Virus record (IMG/VR): IMGVR_UViG_3300031603_000024
Location: 1 to 26,339 of that record
Source of the DNA: a virus
DNA: 26,339 bases
Reading direction: 5' to 3' (one strand)
In this document: in pieces, positions 1 through 4,879 of the stretch
How positions within the stretch are numbered: position 1 is the first letter of the stretch
Layout: every line of letters starts with the position of its first letter
Made by a program: the position numbers and the translations under genes
Notes under the pieces: generated by a model
What the model was told of the DNA's origin: nothing
The model's input: the letters and a program-made list of their open reading frames with translations, nothing else
Databases searched by the model: none

Positions 1-62
1 TATAAAAGTTTGAGGAATTTTTTAAATTCTTGTTCTACAAATCTTTTATTGGCCTTTCCCAT
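1..62 (-). CDS. Possible small protein, 3' end outside window
   Basis: A leftward reading frame opens with ATG at 60-62 (MGKANKRFVEQEF...) and is still open at the window edge, so only about 20 codons are visible. They are basic and probably helical. No convincing ribosome binding site precedes the ATG. It lies just downstream of the tRNA cluster on the same strand as all the small genes, which is the main reason to list it. Another 19-codon leftward frame (MGYVSTFEKY...) lies between it and the tRNAs and is probably not a gene. No function can be suggested. Confidence 0.3.
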   Translation of the reverse strand, partial: MGKANKRFVEQEFKKFLKLL

Positions 63-186
63 ATCTTTAATTATATATGGTATATAGCCACAGTTTTTTA
101 TTTCTTAATATTCACACGTTTATGTGTATATTTTTCAAAAGTTGAGACATATCCCATGGTTCTTATATCTATATTTATTATAAAAG

Positions 187-260
187 TTGCGCAGCGGGGA
201 TTTGAACCCCGAGATCATTCGCATATGAAACGAACGGCTTACCAATTTGCCTACTGCACA
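187..260 (-). tRNA. tRNA with CAT anticodon (Met, or Ile2 if lysidine-modified)
   Basis: The reverse strand folds as a full cloverleaf. The acceptor is TGTGCAG/CTGCGCA with one T-G pair, and the D-arm is GGC/GCC. The anticodon stem TTCGT/GCGAA encloses loop TTCATAT (anticodon CAT). The T-arm is CGGGG-TTCAAAT-CCCCG and the discriminator is A. No CCA is encoded. The first acceptor pair is T-A, unlike the C1 x A72 mismatch of bacterial initiator tRNA, so it is an elongator Met tRNA or an Ile tRNA reading AUA. Confidence 0.9.
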
Positions 261-285
261 ATGGTATTGTATATATCATAATTCG

Positions 286-359
286 TCGGTGTAGAAGGAT
301 TCCAACCTTCGATCCCTCGGCCCCAAACCGAGTGCGTTAGCAGGCTACGCCATACACCG
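286..359 (-). tRNA. tRNA-Pro(TGG)
   Basis: Cloverleaf on the reverse strand: acceptor CGGTGTA/TACACCG is perfect; D-stem GCGT/ACGC; anticodon stem CTCGG/CCGAG with loop TTTGGGG (anticodon TGG); variable loop GGATC; T-arm GAAGG-TTGGAAT-CCTTC; discriminator A. The 3' CCA is not encoded. The T-loop starts TTGG rather than the usual TTCG/TTCA, a minor oddity. Confidence 0.92.
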
Positions 360-372
360 AATTTAATTTATC

Positions 373-579
373 TTAGTCCGTATTTATCAATGCCGCAATA
401 TATTCACCGATTTGGTCTTGTACTGTTTCAGGATTCTCTAATTTTTGAATCCTGCCCCAGCCACGAACATTCAATAATATCTCTCCGGCGGAGTCCTCGA
501 TAAAAATACCCCCAGGGTTATATCTTACGGGTTTTCTTATTTGTGAATATCCCAATGGGAATCTATCTTTCATTTTCAT
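373..579 (-). CDS. Small hypothetical protein, 68 aa
   Basis: A 68-codon leftward gene between the Pro and Thr tRNAs. Its ATG at 577-579 follows GGAGATTTAAG, a good Shine-Dalgarno sequence at normal spacing. The product is soluble and of mixed charge, with segments such as YNPGGIFIEDSAGEILLN and VRGWGRIQKLENPETVQ that look like a small beta-rich fold. No family is recognised. Its place inside a tRNA cluster and its ribosome binding site support a real accessory gene. The leader upstream contains two inverted repeats (604-641 and 659-678) that could act as processing or regulatory structures. Confidence 0.75.
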   Translation of the reverse strand: MKMKDRFPLGYSQIRKPVRYNPGGIFIEDSAGEILLNVRGWGRIQKLENPETVQDQIGEYIAALINTD

Positions 580-603
580 CTTAAATCTCCATTATTAAAA
601 AAC

Positions 604-641
604 GTGACATACAAACAAAGCATGACTATGAAGTATGTCAC
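604..641 (-). other. Inverted repeat in leader of the 68-aa gene
   Basis: GTGACATAC at 604-612 pairs perfectly with GTATGTCAC at 633-641 around a 20-nt loop, just upstream of the 68-aa gene and downstream of tRNA-Thr. It has no T-run. A tRNA-mRNA processing site or leader structure is possible, as is a protein-binding palindrome. Confidence 0.45.
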
Positions 642-658
642 TATGTCTACCTAATCAA

Positions 659-678
659 ATATAACATCCAAGTTATAT
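659..678 (-). other. Short hairpin after tRNA-Thr
   Basis: ATATAAC at 659-665 pairs with GTTATAT at 672-678 over a 6-nt loop. It sits directly 3' of tRNA-Thr in the direction of transcription and could mark a processing boundary. It is AT-rich and weak, so evidence is limited to the symmetry. Confidence 0.35.
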
Positions 679-680
679 TG

Positions 681-754
681 AGCTTCCGACAGGCATCGAA
701 CCTGCGACCTGAATTTTACAAGAATCCTGCTCTACCGAACTGAGCTACAGAAGC
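681..754 (-). tRNA. tRNA-Thr(TGT)
   Basis: Complete cloverleaf: acceptor GCTTCTG/CGGAAGC with one T-G pair; D-stem GCTC/GAGC with loop AGTTCGGTA; anticodon stem GGATT/AATTC with loop CTTGTAA (anticodon TGT); variable AGGTC; T-arm GCAGG-TTCGATG-CCTGT; discriminator T. CCA is not encoded. It is the most canonical tRNA of the cluster. Confidence 0.95.
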
Positions 755-763
755 TATTTATTG

Positions 764-856
764 TGGGGGGCCTTGGAGTCGAACCAAGTCACTGAATAAA
801 TCAGCAGAAGGTGTACAGTCTTCCCGTATTCCCCCTTTAAATACTTTCGCCTCCCC
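764..856 (-). tRNA. Aberrant tRNA-Tyr(GTA)-like gene, possibly degenerate
   Basis: The 3' part is tRNA-like: T-arm CTTGG-TTCGACT-CCAAG, 3' acceptor strand GCCCCCC plus A, a long variable arm with CTGA/TCAG stem, and anticodon loop CTGTACA (GTA). The 5' part is abnormal. The anticodon stem GAAGA/CCTTC has an A-C mismatch. The D-arm is replaced by a 5-bp hairpin GTATT/AATAC whose loop is TAAAGGGGG. The best 5' acceptor strand GGGGAGG leaves two mismatches. An alternative start at 835 would give a D-armless 72-nt molecule. It may be a decayed copy of the neighbouring Tyr tRNA or a genuinely unusual tRNA. Confidence 0.55.
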
Positions 857-868
857 ATGTTAAAAACG

Positions 869-952
869 TGCCAGCCGTTGGGAATGATCCAACCATGTGT
901 CATAAACACCGAAGTTTTACAGACTTCTTCGCCACCAAGGCTGTTGACTGGC
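869..952 (-). tRNA. tRNA-Tyr(GTA), class II
   Basis: The acceptor GCCAGTC/GGCTGGC is fully paired with one T-G. The anticodon stem GAAGT/ACTTC has loop CTGTAAA, the classical Tyr loop with GTA. A long variable arm (GTGT/ACAC) marks a class II tRNA as expected for bacterial Tyr. The T-stem is GTTGG/CCAAC with an unusual T-loop ATCATTC. The D-region pairs only as GCC/GGC. Discriminator A; CCA is not encoded. Confidence 0.85.
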
Positions 953-960
953 TAATTATG

Positions 961-1032
961 AGCGGGTACAGGGAGTCAAACCCTGCCCTTAAGATTGGAA
1001 ATCTTTTATGCGATCACAAACACCTTACCCGC
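961..1032 (-). tRNA. tRNA-Gly(TCC)
   Basis: The acceptor GCGGGTA/TACCCGC is perfect and the T-arm is CAGGG-TTTGACT-CCCTG. The anticodon loop TTTCCAA gives TCC. The D-stem GTGT/GCAT relies on G-T pairs, and the outermost pair of the anticodon stem (AAAGA/TCTTA) is A-A. Discriminator T, with no encoded CCA. It lies 8 bp from tRNA-Tyr, so the two are probably co-transcribed and processed. Confidence 0.85.
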
Positions 1033-1042
1033 TATTTAAATA

Positions 1043-1123
1043 ACTATTAATCTGGTGTATCTCCAAATGACGGACCTCCATGTGGCGACCCCCGAGTTTC
1101 GATCCCGGCTTCAAATTAATAGT
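1043..1123. other. GC-rich structured block flanked by 9-bp inverted repeat
   Basis: ACTATTAAT at 1043-1051 and ATTAATAGT at 1115-1123 are perfect inverted copies. They enclose 63 bp that are much richer in G+C than the surroundings. The block includes a T-arm-like piece on the plus strand (CCGAG-TTTCGAT-CCCGG, one mismatch). The total of 81 nt is tRNA-sized, but neither strand gives a cloverleaf. It could be a decayed tRNA, another small structured RNA or a small inserted element. Confidence 0.4.
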
Positions 1124-1148
1124 AATATTTTTTTGTCAAAGAATCATC

Positions 1149-1424
1149 TTATTTTCTAACAAGATTTCTGTAATAATCAAGATACATGACATCCACATCT
1201 TCTTTTTCACAGCAATACATTTCAACATTAGAAATCCAGTGACGACATTCTTTTGGAGAAGTCCAGACGTTAGAAACGTCATTGACACTCAAAAGATTTT
1301 CATCGGAAAGGTCGCAATTCAAGATAATTTTGTTGGTACCACGAAGACTTCTATTATACCCGCGGCTCCAAGATTTGTTTGAGTCATTACCGCAAGTGAC
1401 TCTTTTTCTGTAACTTCTACTCAT
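1149..1424 (-). CDS. MSRSYRK small protein, 91 aa (paralogue of the 2688-2963 gene)
   Basis: A 91-codon leftward gene starting with ATG at 1422-1424 after AGGAGAACACA, a clear Shine-Dalgarno. The product begins MSRSYRKRVTCGND and ends in a hydrophobic/basic tail (YLDYYRNLVRK). It has five cysteines, including a CC pair. Its N-terminus, 91-residue length and C-terminal Leu/Val-Arg-Lys match the gene at 2688-2963, though the middles have diverged strongly, so the two look like old duplicates. The basic MSRSY(R/K)K start recalls nucleic-acid-binding tails, but no function is known to me. It has its own promoter-like sequence at 1506-1530. Confidence 0.8.
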   Translation of the reverse strand: MSRSYRKRVTCGNDSNKSWSRGYNRSLRGTNKIILNCDLSDENLLSVNDVSNVWTSPKECRHWISNVEMYCCEKEDVDVMYLDYYRNLVRK

Positions 1425-1462
1425 TGTGTTCTCCTAATTAATATTATTTAATTATTGAACAC

Positions 1463-1590
1463 CATCCATTTTATTTTTCATTTCCATTCTCCGTTGTTTC
1501 CGTTTTAATTATAATGTAATATACGGAATTATTTGTTAATATCCTAATGATTTCTAAGTTATTTAAATGTCATCCATTTTATTTTTCATT
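1463..1590 (-). repeat. Two identical 20-bp copies encoding MKNKMD-type mini-frames
   Basis: The same 20 bp occur at 1463-1482 and 1571-1590. On the minus strand each begins with AATGAAAAATAAAATGGATG and opens a tiny frame: an 8-codon MKNKMDDI after AGGAACA, and an 11-codon MEMKNKMDGVQ after CGGAGA. They may be short leader peptides or remnants of duplicated gene starts; the 93-aa gene at 4563-4844 also starts MEMK after the same type of leader. Confidence 0.5.
1506..1530 (-). promoter_or_regulatory. Leftward phage promoter (box TTCCGTATATT + TATAAT)
   Basis: On the minus strand TTCCGTATATT is followed after exactly 4 bp by TATAATTAA (the -10 lies at 1508-1513). The same arrangement recurs before other leftward genes. 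It would drive the MSRSYRK gene and the tRNA cluster downstream. Confidence 0.6.
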
Positions 1591-1603
1591 GTTCCTGTTC
1601 TCG

Positions 1604-1699
1604 TTATATAAAATAACCAGCTATCAGTCCCAAGATAAACCCAATTATACCAATTCTAAATAGCCACAAATTTATATAATCCGCTCTCATGTTTTTCAT
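1604..1699 (-). CDS. Tiny single-pass membrane protein, 31 aa
   Basis: A 31-codon frame starts at ATG 1697-1699, after AAGGGAAAATTTATT, which provides a plausible ribosome binding site. The product has a polar start (MKNMRADYINLW) and then about 18 hydrophobic residues (IGIIGFILGLIAGYFI) that reach the C-terminus, so it is predicted to be a single transmembrane segment. It follows the two-helix gene at 1729-1923 by 29 bp, so the two may form a membrane-protein pair. Small membrane proteins of this type are common among phage early genes, but no family or function is recognised. It is real if the start signal is used; its short length limits confidence. Confidence 0.5.
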   Translation of the reverse strand: MKNMRADYINLWLFRIGIIGFILGLIAGYFI

Positions 1700-1728
1700 A
1701 ATAAATTTTCCCTTTTGTTATTTACCGA

Positions 1729-1923
1729 TTATTCCTCTTCACGTTTTTCATGAGCAACCGCACTTATAAACATTACCAGGAAACAACATGCGACAAATAT
1801 GACGGCATGATAATTTAATGGGTCTGTTGGGTAGGGGGAGTCTAATGCGAACACTCCAAAAAATCCCAAGCCGAAACTAATATTTCGAATATTTGCCAAT
1901 TTCACGGCTGTTGTATTCTTCAT
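1729..1923 (-). CDS. Small membrane protein with two helices, 64 aa
   Basis: The start at 1921-1923 follows CGGAGAAAAGAAAA, a good ribosome binding site. The 64-residue product has two hydrophobic stretches: about residues 15-28 (ISFGLGFFGVFAL) and 40-57 (AVIFVACCFLVMFISAVA). They are separated by a Pro/Asp turn (DSPYPTDPLN), and a charged tail HEKREEE follows. This predicts an inner-membrane hairpin. It is driven by the promoter at 1958-1982. The function is unknown; early phage membrane proteins often affect superinfection or the host envelope, but nothing in the sequence shows this. Confidence 0.75.
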   Translation of the reverse strand: MKNTTAVKLANIRNISFGLGFFGVFALDSPYPTDPLNYHAVIFVACCFLVMFISAVAHEKREEE

Positions 1924-1957
1924 TTTTCTTTTCTCCGTTGATCCGTTGATCCGTTCT

Positions 1958-1982
1958 TAATTATAACACAATATACGGAATT
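1958..1982 (-). promoter_or_regulatory. Leftward phage promoter
   Basis: The minus strand reads TTCCGTATATT, 4 bp, then TATAATTAA (-10 at 1960-1965). Further upstream lies CTTGGTTCTTATCTG, also seen before the promoter at 2646-2667. The leader downstream contains a short repeat of CGGATCAA. It serves the membrane-protein gene at 1729-1923. Confidence 0.65.
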
Positions 1983-2007
1983 TCCAGATAAGAACCAAGG
2001 ATTATTT

Positions 2008-2445
2008 TCAGATTACTTTTTCCTCGACACCATCAATATGGTTTAATTCGTGTTGGAAGATCTGACTTGGTAATCCCCTCAACATTTTATTGTACTGCTT
2101 ACCATTAATATCAAAGTAACTCACGGAAATTGACATGTGCCTATCTGCCGATATTCGTCTTCCGGGCCAAGTTAGGCAGCCCTCATCTTTTTTAAGTTTC
2201 CAACCGAATGTCTTTTCAATTTTAGGGTTGACGCATAAAATTGGTAGTTTACCCAATCTCATCATAAACGCCCGGATTTGAAATCGCTCACCGTTCAGTG
2301 ATGTCTGGTTTGCGGCCAGTCCTGCCGCGGAATGTAGGTTGGTCGAATAATTAAAAAAATATTTCAACTTGGTTACATTTTCATCATTTAGGACAACCTC
2401 ATCTTCAACTTTCGGGGTCTGTTCATTTAATATGATATCAAACAT
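2008..2445 (-). CDS. def: Peptide deformylase
   Basis: A 145-residue peptide deformylase, a metal-dependent hydrolase that removes the formyl group from the N-terminal Met of new proteins. All three family motifs are present: GLAANQ (residues 42-47, motif I), EGCLT (88-92, with the metal-binding Cys90) and HELNH (132-136, the metal-binding His pair and catalytic Glu133). It is shorter than the roughly 165-190 residues of bacterial enzymes and lacks a long C-terminal helix, as in the short forms known from marine phages and organelle-derived phage copies. The start at 2443-2445 is chosen because GAGGAGTAAA precedes it. The preceding gene stops 1 base upstream with its last Glu codons forming that ribosome binding site, so translation is probably coupled. 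It likely supports rapid processing of phage proteins or alters host ones. Confidence 0.9.
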   Translation of the reverse strand: MFDIILNEQTPKVEDEVVLNDENVTKLKYFFNYSTNLHSAAGLAANQTSLNGERFQIRAFMMRLGKLPILCVNPKIEKTFGWKLKKDEGCLTWPGRRISADRHMSISVSYFDINGKQYNKMLRGLPSQIFQHELNHIDGVEEKVI

Positions 2446-2446
2446 T

Positions 2447-2620
2447 TTACTCCTCAGATTCTTCGTCTTCATCCGAAGCTGGGATTGCATGCATTCTCTC
2501 AATATAATCAAAGGCTGCTTCGGCTTCATCATCTGACATAGCCAGGACTAAATTTGCCAAAAGTGTGTGGGGTGTCATAAACTCTAAGATCCACTCCATT
2601 CTATTTAATCTTGTCATCAT
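2447..2620 (-). CDS. Small acidic protein, 57 aa, coupled to deformylase
   Basis: A 57-codon leftward frame from ATG 2618-2620 (a second ATG follows at once) ends 1 base before the deformylase start. The product starts MMTRLNRMEWILEFM, has a helical middle (LANLVLAMSDDEAEAAFDYIERMH) and ends in a very acidic tail (SDEDEESEE). The last two Glu codons GAG GAG serve as the ribosome binding site of the deformylase, so the two genes must be translated together. Its own start has only AGAAAGAAT in front. Acidic mini-proteins can mimic DNA or bind basic partners, but nothing more is visible. No family is recognised. Confidence 0.7.
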   Translation of the reverse strand: MMTRLNRMEWILEFMTPHTLLANLVLAMSDDEAEAAFDYIERMHAIPASDEDEESEE

Positions 2621-2645
2621 ATTCTTTCTGTTGATGTTAATGTTA

Positions 2646-2667
2646 ATTATTTCCTAATATACGGAAC
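2646..2667 (-). promoter_or_regulatory. Leftward phage promoter
   Basis: GTTCCGTATATT on the minus strand is followed after 4 bp by AATAATTAA, a weaker -10 at 2646-2651. The upstream block CTTGGTTCTCACCT matches the promoter at 1958-1982. It reads into the acidic protein and deformylase pair. Confidence 0.55.
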
Positions 2668-2687
2668 TTTTAGGTGAGAACCAAGGA

Positions 2688-2963
2688 TTATTTTCTTAGA
2701 TATTTTTTTATGTCTTCGGTTGTCCAGTCTATACAATACGCCATTGTTCCTGTTCGGGGGGTGCCAAACCAACCCTTACCATCTTTTTTAAAATTACATG
2801 TATTGGTAACTTCACGAACATTATCAAAGAACTCCTCATCCCAAAATCCCTCGAGTTTTAATTTATTTATTTTCCGGAATCGCTTGTTCGCCATTATTTT
2901 ATCTTTTTTATCGGATCCGTCGGCGTGGCCTCCGATGGGCACTTTTTTATATGATCTGGACAT
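2688..2963 (-). CDS. MSRSYKK small protein, 91 aa (paralogue of the 1149-1424 gene)
   Basis: The start is the ATG at 2961-2963, because CGGAGTGAAT lies directly before it. A GTG two codons earlier is less likely. The 91-residue product begins MSRSYKKVPIGGH and is rich in Lys and Arg in its first half (DKKDKIMANKRFRKINKLKL). It has an aromatic-rich centre (EGFWDEEFFDNVREV) and ends AYCIDWTTEDIKKYLRK. It shares start, length and end pattern with the gene at 1149-1424, so the two are divergent duplicates. Phage proteins with this MSRSYKK opening are common in my recollection, without assigned function. A weak version of the leftward promoter lies at 2985-3010. Confidence 0.8.
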   Translation of the reverse strand: MSRSYKKVPIGGHADGSDKKDKIMANKRFRKINKLKLEGFWDEEFFDNVREVTNTCNFKKDGKGWFGTPRTGTMAYCIDWTTEDIKKYLRK

Positions 2964-2984
2964 ATTCACTCCGTTTTTTGTTTT

Positions 2985-3010
2985 TAATTATAGGACAAAG
3001 TTACAAAATT
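2985..3010 (-). promoter_or_regulatory. Leftward promoter, degenerate box
   Basis: TATAATTAA (the -10 at 2987-2992) is present on the minus strand and the upstream CTTGGATCTTAACTG block is conserved with the other promoters. The central box, however, is altered to TTTTGTAACTT. It would serve the MSRSYKK gene. Confidence 0.45.
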
Positions 3011-3042
3011 ATCAGTTAAGATCCAAGCGCCGTTCAGAATAA

Positions 3043-3078
3043 AAAAACTCCTATAAGAATTAACCAATAGGAGTTTTT
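3043..3078 (-). terminator. Rho-independent terminator (works on both strands by symmetry)
   Basis: AAAAACTCCTAT at 3043-3054 pairs perfectly with ATAGGAGTTTTT at 3067-3078 across a 12-nt loop, and seven T residues follow on the minus strand. It separates the 3212-4844 leftward gene group from the next leftward promoter. The stretch 3079-3211 holds only an unconvincing 24-codon frame. Confidence 0.8.
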
Positions 3079-3211
3079 AACTTTTTCAATTATATAATTC
3101 TCCATTATGGTCGATAGGTATATACCCCGCCCGGATTCCCCATTGTCGTTTTCGTATTTGTCATTGTTGTTGTTTTCATAATGTATATAGGCCGGCTATG
3201 TTTTAAATTTT

Positions 3212-3472
3212 TTATCCGTTATACTCGTTATCCCAATCAGACTTAATCTTAGGATTCTTTGATAATATTTTGCTAATTTTTCTTTGAGTTTCAATTTCTT
3301 CTTTCTTATTCATGACTGTAAAATCTAATATTGGCATATCTTCATATTCATCATGCATAGCAAAATACGTTAATAATGGCTTTGCTAATTCCTTACCCTT
3401 CATGTCAGTAAATTCTATTGTTGTCTTCCAAGGTCTACCCTCATTCATTGTAAATTCTTTAAAATTTTTCAT
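3212..3472 (-). CDS. Small protein with MKNFKEFTMNE start, 86 aa (possible capsid-targeted protein)
   Basis: The 86-residue product begins MKNFKEFTMNEGRPWK and is otherwise charged and soluble (TDMKGKELAKPLL, KKEEIETQRKISKILSKNPK). Its first 11 residues resemble the capsid-targeting peptide of T4 internal proteins (MKTYQEFIAEA type), where cleavage follows the Glu; this is by-eye similarity only. Unlike its neighbours it has no Shine-Dalgarno: the leader is nearly pure A and C (AAAACAAAAAAACA). The region upstream carries three TATATGAA repeats and an ATATATAAC stretch resembling the late-promoter candidates. It may therefore be expressed late, although it lies on the early strand. Function unknown. 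Confidence 0.65.
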   Translation of the reverse strand: MKNFKEFTMNEGRPWKTTIEFTDMKGKELAKPLLTYFAMHDEYEDMPILDFTVMNKKEEIETQRKISKILSKNPKIKSDWDNEYNG

Positions 3473-3500
3473 TGTTTTTTTGTTTTTTTCATATAAGTTA

Positions 3501-3524
3501 TATATGAATATATGAATATATGAA
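3501..3524 (-). repeat. Three tandem TATATGAA octamers
   Basis: The octamer occurs three times in a row just upstream of the 86-aa gene, followed by a partial TATAT. It is simple AT-rich sequence lying where a promoter or regulator site for that gene would be. Confidence 0.6.
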
Positions 3525-3547
3525 TATATTTTTTATAAAACATAGGA

Positions 3548-3811
3548 TCAACTCGGATTTTTTGGAGCTAAGTATATGTCTACGAATCGTTTATCGAATT
3601 TATATAATTTTTTTTGTTTGTAAAATTCTTCGTCCACACTAAGGATAATCTCCTGGATTTCCCCATTATTTTTAATACATCTCATATATAGATATTTGTT
3701 CGTGTCAATGCGACACACCTTATATCTATAAATGTTCGTTGTTTTTAGGTAGGCTCCTTGGAACGTCCCCACAAGCTTCACTGATTTAGAATCCAAAAAT
3801 AATGTAACCAT
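3548..3811 (-). CDS. Hypothetical protein, 87 aa
   Basis: The start is ATG at 3809-3811 with GGAATTTTG before it. The product is a likely beta-rich small domain (MVTLFLDSKSVKLVGTF, YKVCRIDTNKYLYMRCIKNN) with a basic C-terminal part (KQKKLYKFDKRF). It lies 22 bp after the next upstream gene (3834-4115), in a three-gene leftward run with the gene at 4133-4498. No transmembrane segment or known motif is seen, and no family is recognised. Confidence 0.75.
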   Translation of the reverse strand: MVTLFLDSKSVKLVGTFQGAYLKTTNIYRYKVCRIDTNKYLYMRCIKNNGEIQEIILSVDEEFYKQKKLYKFDKRFVDIYLAPKNPS

Positions 3812-3833
3812 CAAAATTCCAATTTATAAAAAA

Positions 3834-4115
3834 TTATCCAAAGTCTGTTATCTCCTGCTCCGTTGGCTCACTCATGAAGAACCATCCCGGGGCACCCTTC
3901 TTACTCGTAAATTTAATAATGCTGGTTGGGAACTTCTCGAGATTGAGTTTGCTGTCGGTCAACAGCACATAATTTTTTGTATTATACATTCCTCGTATAA
4001 ATGCCCTATCTAATATGAATTCAATATCATCACTCCAGAACAGTTCATTATGACCTCTCTTCAGATTGAGGGGAGATAAAAAACTCGCGTCTAAATTAAT
4101 AAGAATGTCGGACAT
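3834..4115 (-). CDS. Hypothetical protein, 93 aa
   Basis: ATG at 4113-4115 follows AAAAGGTTATAG, a usable ribosome binding site. The product has alternating hydrophobic and polar residues suggesting a compact alpha/beta fold. It includes LFWSDDIEFILDRAFIRGMY and YVLLTDSKLNLEKFPT, then KFTSKKGAPGWFFMSEPTE, and ends with a short acidic tail. It is the middle gene of a three-gene leftward run with 17-22 bp gaps, so it is probably co-transcribed with both neighbours. No family is recognised. Confidence 0.75.
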   Translation of the reverse strand: MSDILINLDASFLSPLNLKRGHNELFWSDDIEFILDRAFIRGMYNTKNYVLLTDSKLNLEKFPTSIIKFTSKKGAPGWFFMSEPTEQEITDFG

Positions 4116-4132
4116 CTATAACCTTTTTATAT

Positions 4133-4498
4133 TTAATTATTCATTTTATAATTTTTTATAACATTGGATCTCCACAGTTTATTCTTTTCCGGAGCCATCT
4201 TCAACATATACTTAGGACAGACAAACTCTTTAATAAGTTCAGTCTCCTCAATTTTATGGTAACCCCATCGATTTTTATATGAACGGATCAAGAACAGTTT
4301 TATTATGGTGTCGTGGATAATTCCACCCTTTTCGATTTCCCAGACTGTCCACAGCTGATTCCAAGTTTTCATTGAACTTCTTTTACAATGAAAATTATAT
4401 TCTGTTTCGTCAATTTTCTGGGGGTATGTTTTTTTAATATTTGATAGTAATTCCTTCTTGCTATCCCAACCAAAAAACCAATTATTGTTCCGTACCAT
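4133..4498 (-). CDS. Small conserved phage/plasmid protein (DUF6927-like pattern), 121 aa
   Basis: The 121-residue product opens MVRNNNWFFGWDSKKELL and has WTVWEIEKGG in the middle. Its second half carries the pattern W-G-Y-H-K-x-E-E ... C-P-x-x-x-L-x-x-A-P ... W-R-S-N-V. From memory this layout (a GW...S/D-K-K-E-L start, then WGY..ME/EE, CP..L..P, WR..V) belongs to a small family of unknown function found in phages, plasmids and integrative elements, which I recall as DUF6927; the family number is uncertain. There is no Shine-Dalgarno before ATG 4496-4498. A TATAAT at 4536-4541 on the same strand could be its -10. It starts a three-gene leftward run. Confidence 0.7.
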   Translation of the reverse strand: MVRNNNWFFGWDSKKELLSNIKKTYPQKIDETEYNFHCKRSSMKTWNQLWTVWEIEKGGIIHDTIIKLFLIRSYKNRWGYHKIEETELIKEFVCPKYMLKMAPEKNKLWRSNVIKNYKMNN

Positions 4499-4535
4499 AA
4501 TTAATGTGAACTTTGTTTGATATAATGTTTGGTTT

Positions 4536-4545
4536 ATTATAGGAT
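4536..4545 (-). promoter_or_regulatory. Possible -10 element of the 4133-4498 gene group
   Basis: The minus strand reads ATCCTATAATAAACC, with the TATAAT at 4536-4541 about 37 bp before the ATG. The TTCCGTATATT box is absent, so it differs from the main leftward promoter family. Confidence 0.35.
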
Positions 4546-4562
4546 ATTTTTATATCGATGTT

Positions 4563-4844
4563 TCACATTAATTCTTTAATGAACTGATATAGGGGGTGTT
4601 TATCATCAAACTGAAGGAAATCATCGAGTATACCACACTCTAATAACACGGTATCGATGAGTTCATCTTCTGCTAATTCTTCAGGAGTTAGTGGGATAAC
4701 ATTTGGGCCGGGGCCATTATAATGTAACTCTCTTGCTGCTTTCATTCTTTTTGTATCCAACTCCTGACATCTGCGTACGGTTACGAATGCCCATTCCTCG
4801 GGAAGGAGTGTACTGTTCTCGAGCGTTGTTATTTTCATTTCCAT
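4563..4844 (-). CDS. Hypothetical acidic protein, 93 aa
   Basis: The start is ATG 4842-4844 after CGGAGAAATAAA, with promoter TTCCGTATATT-like/TATAAT at 4880-4900; this is the first leftward gene after the divergent centre. The product starts MEMKITTLENSTLLPEEW and continues with a helical basic part (VRRCQELDTKRMKAARELHY). A Pro/Gly hinge (NGPGPNVIPL) follows, then an acidic, leucine-rich helical half (EELAEDELIDTVLLECGILDDFL). As the first gene it may be the earliest expressed on this side. No family is recognised. Confidence 0.75.
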   Translation of the reverse strand: MEMKITTLENSTLLPEEWAFVTVRRCQELDTKRMKAARELHYNGPGPNVIPLTPEELAEDELIDTVLLECGILDDFLQFDDKHPLYQFIKELM

Positions 4845-4879
4845 TTTATTTCTCCGTTTTAGTGTTGTTTGTCTTTTTA

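Noticed and set aside
30-281. Plus-strand frame across tRNA-Met
   Set aside because: It runs antisense through a tRNA gene and has no ribosome binding site or protein-like composition. The same applies to the plus frame at 868-1050 across the Tyr and Gly tRNAs.
1043-1123. A normal tRNA on either strand
   Set aside because: Neither strand provides an acceptor stem and D-arm consistent with the T-arm-like hairpin, so it is listed only as an unidentified structured block.
1080-1382. Plus-strand 100-codon frame
   Set aside because: It is antisense to the well-supported MSRSYRK gene and has no start signal. The frame at 2674-3042 is rejected for the same reason opposite the MSRSYKK gene.
2446-2532. 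Longer deformylase start adding 29 residues
   Set aside because: It overlaps the acidic 57-aa gene in another frame and lacks a ribosome binding site. The internal ATG at 2443-2445 has GAGGAG and fits the usual family N-terminus.
3105-3179. 24-codon leftward frame MKTTTMTNTKTT...
   Set aside because: It is low-complexity and very short, with no ribosome binding site, between a terminator and the 86-aa gene. It is too weak to call.
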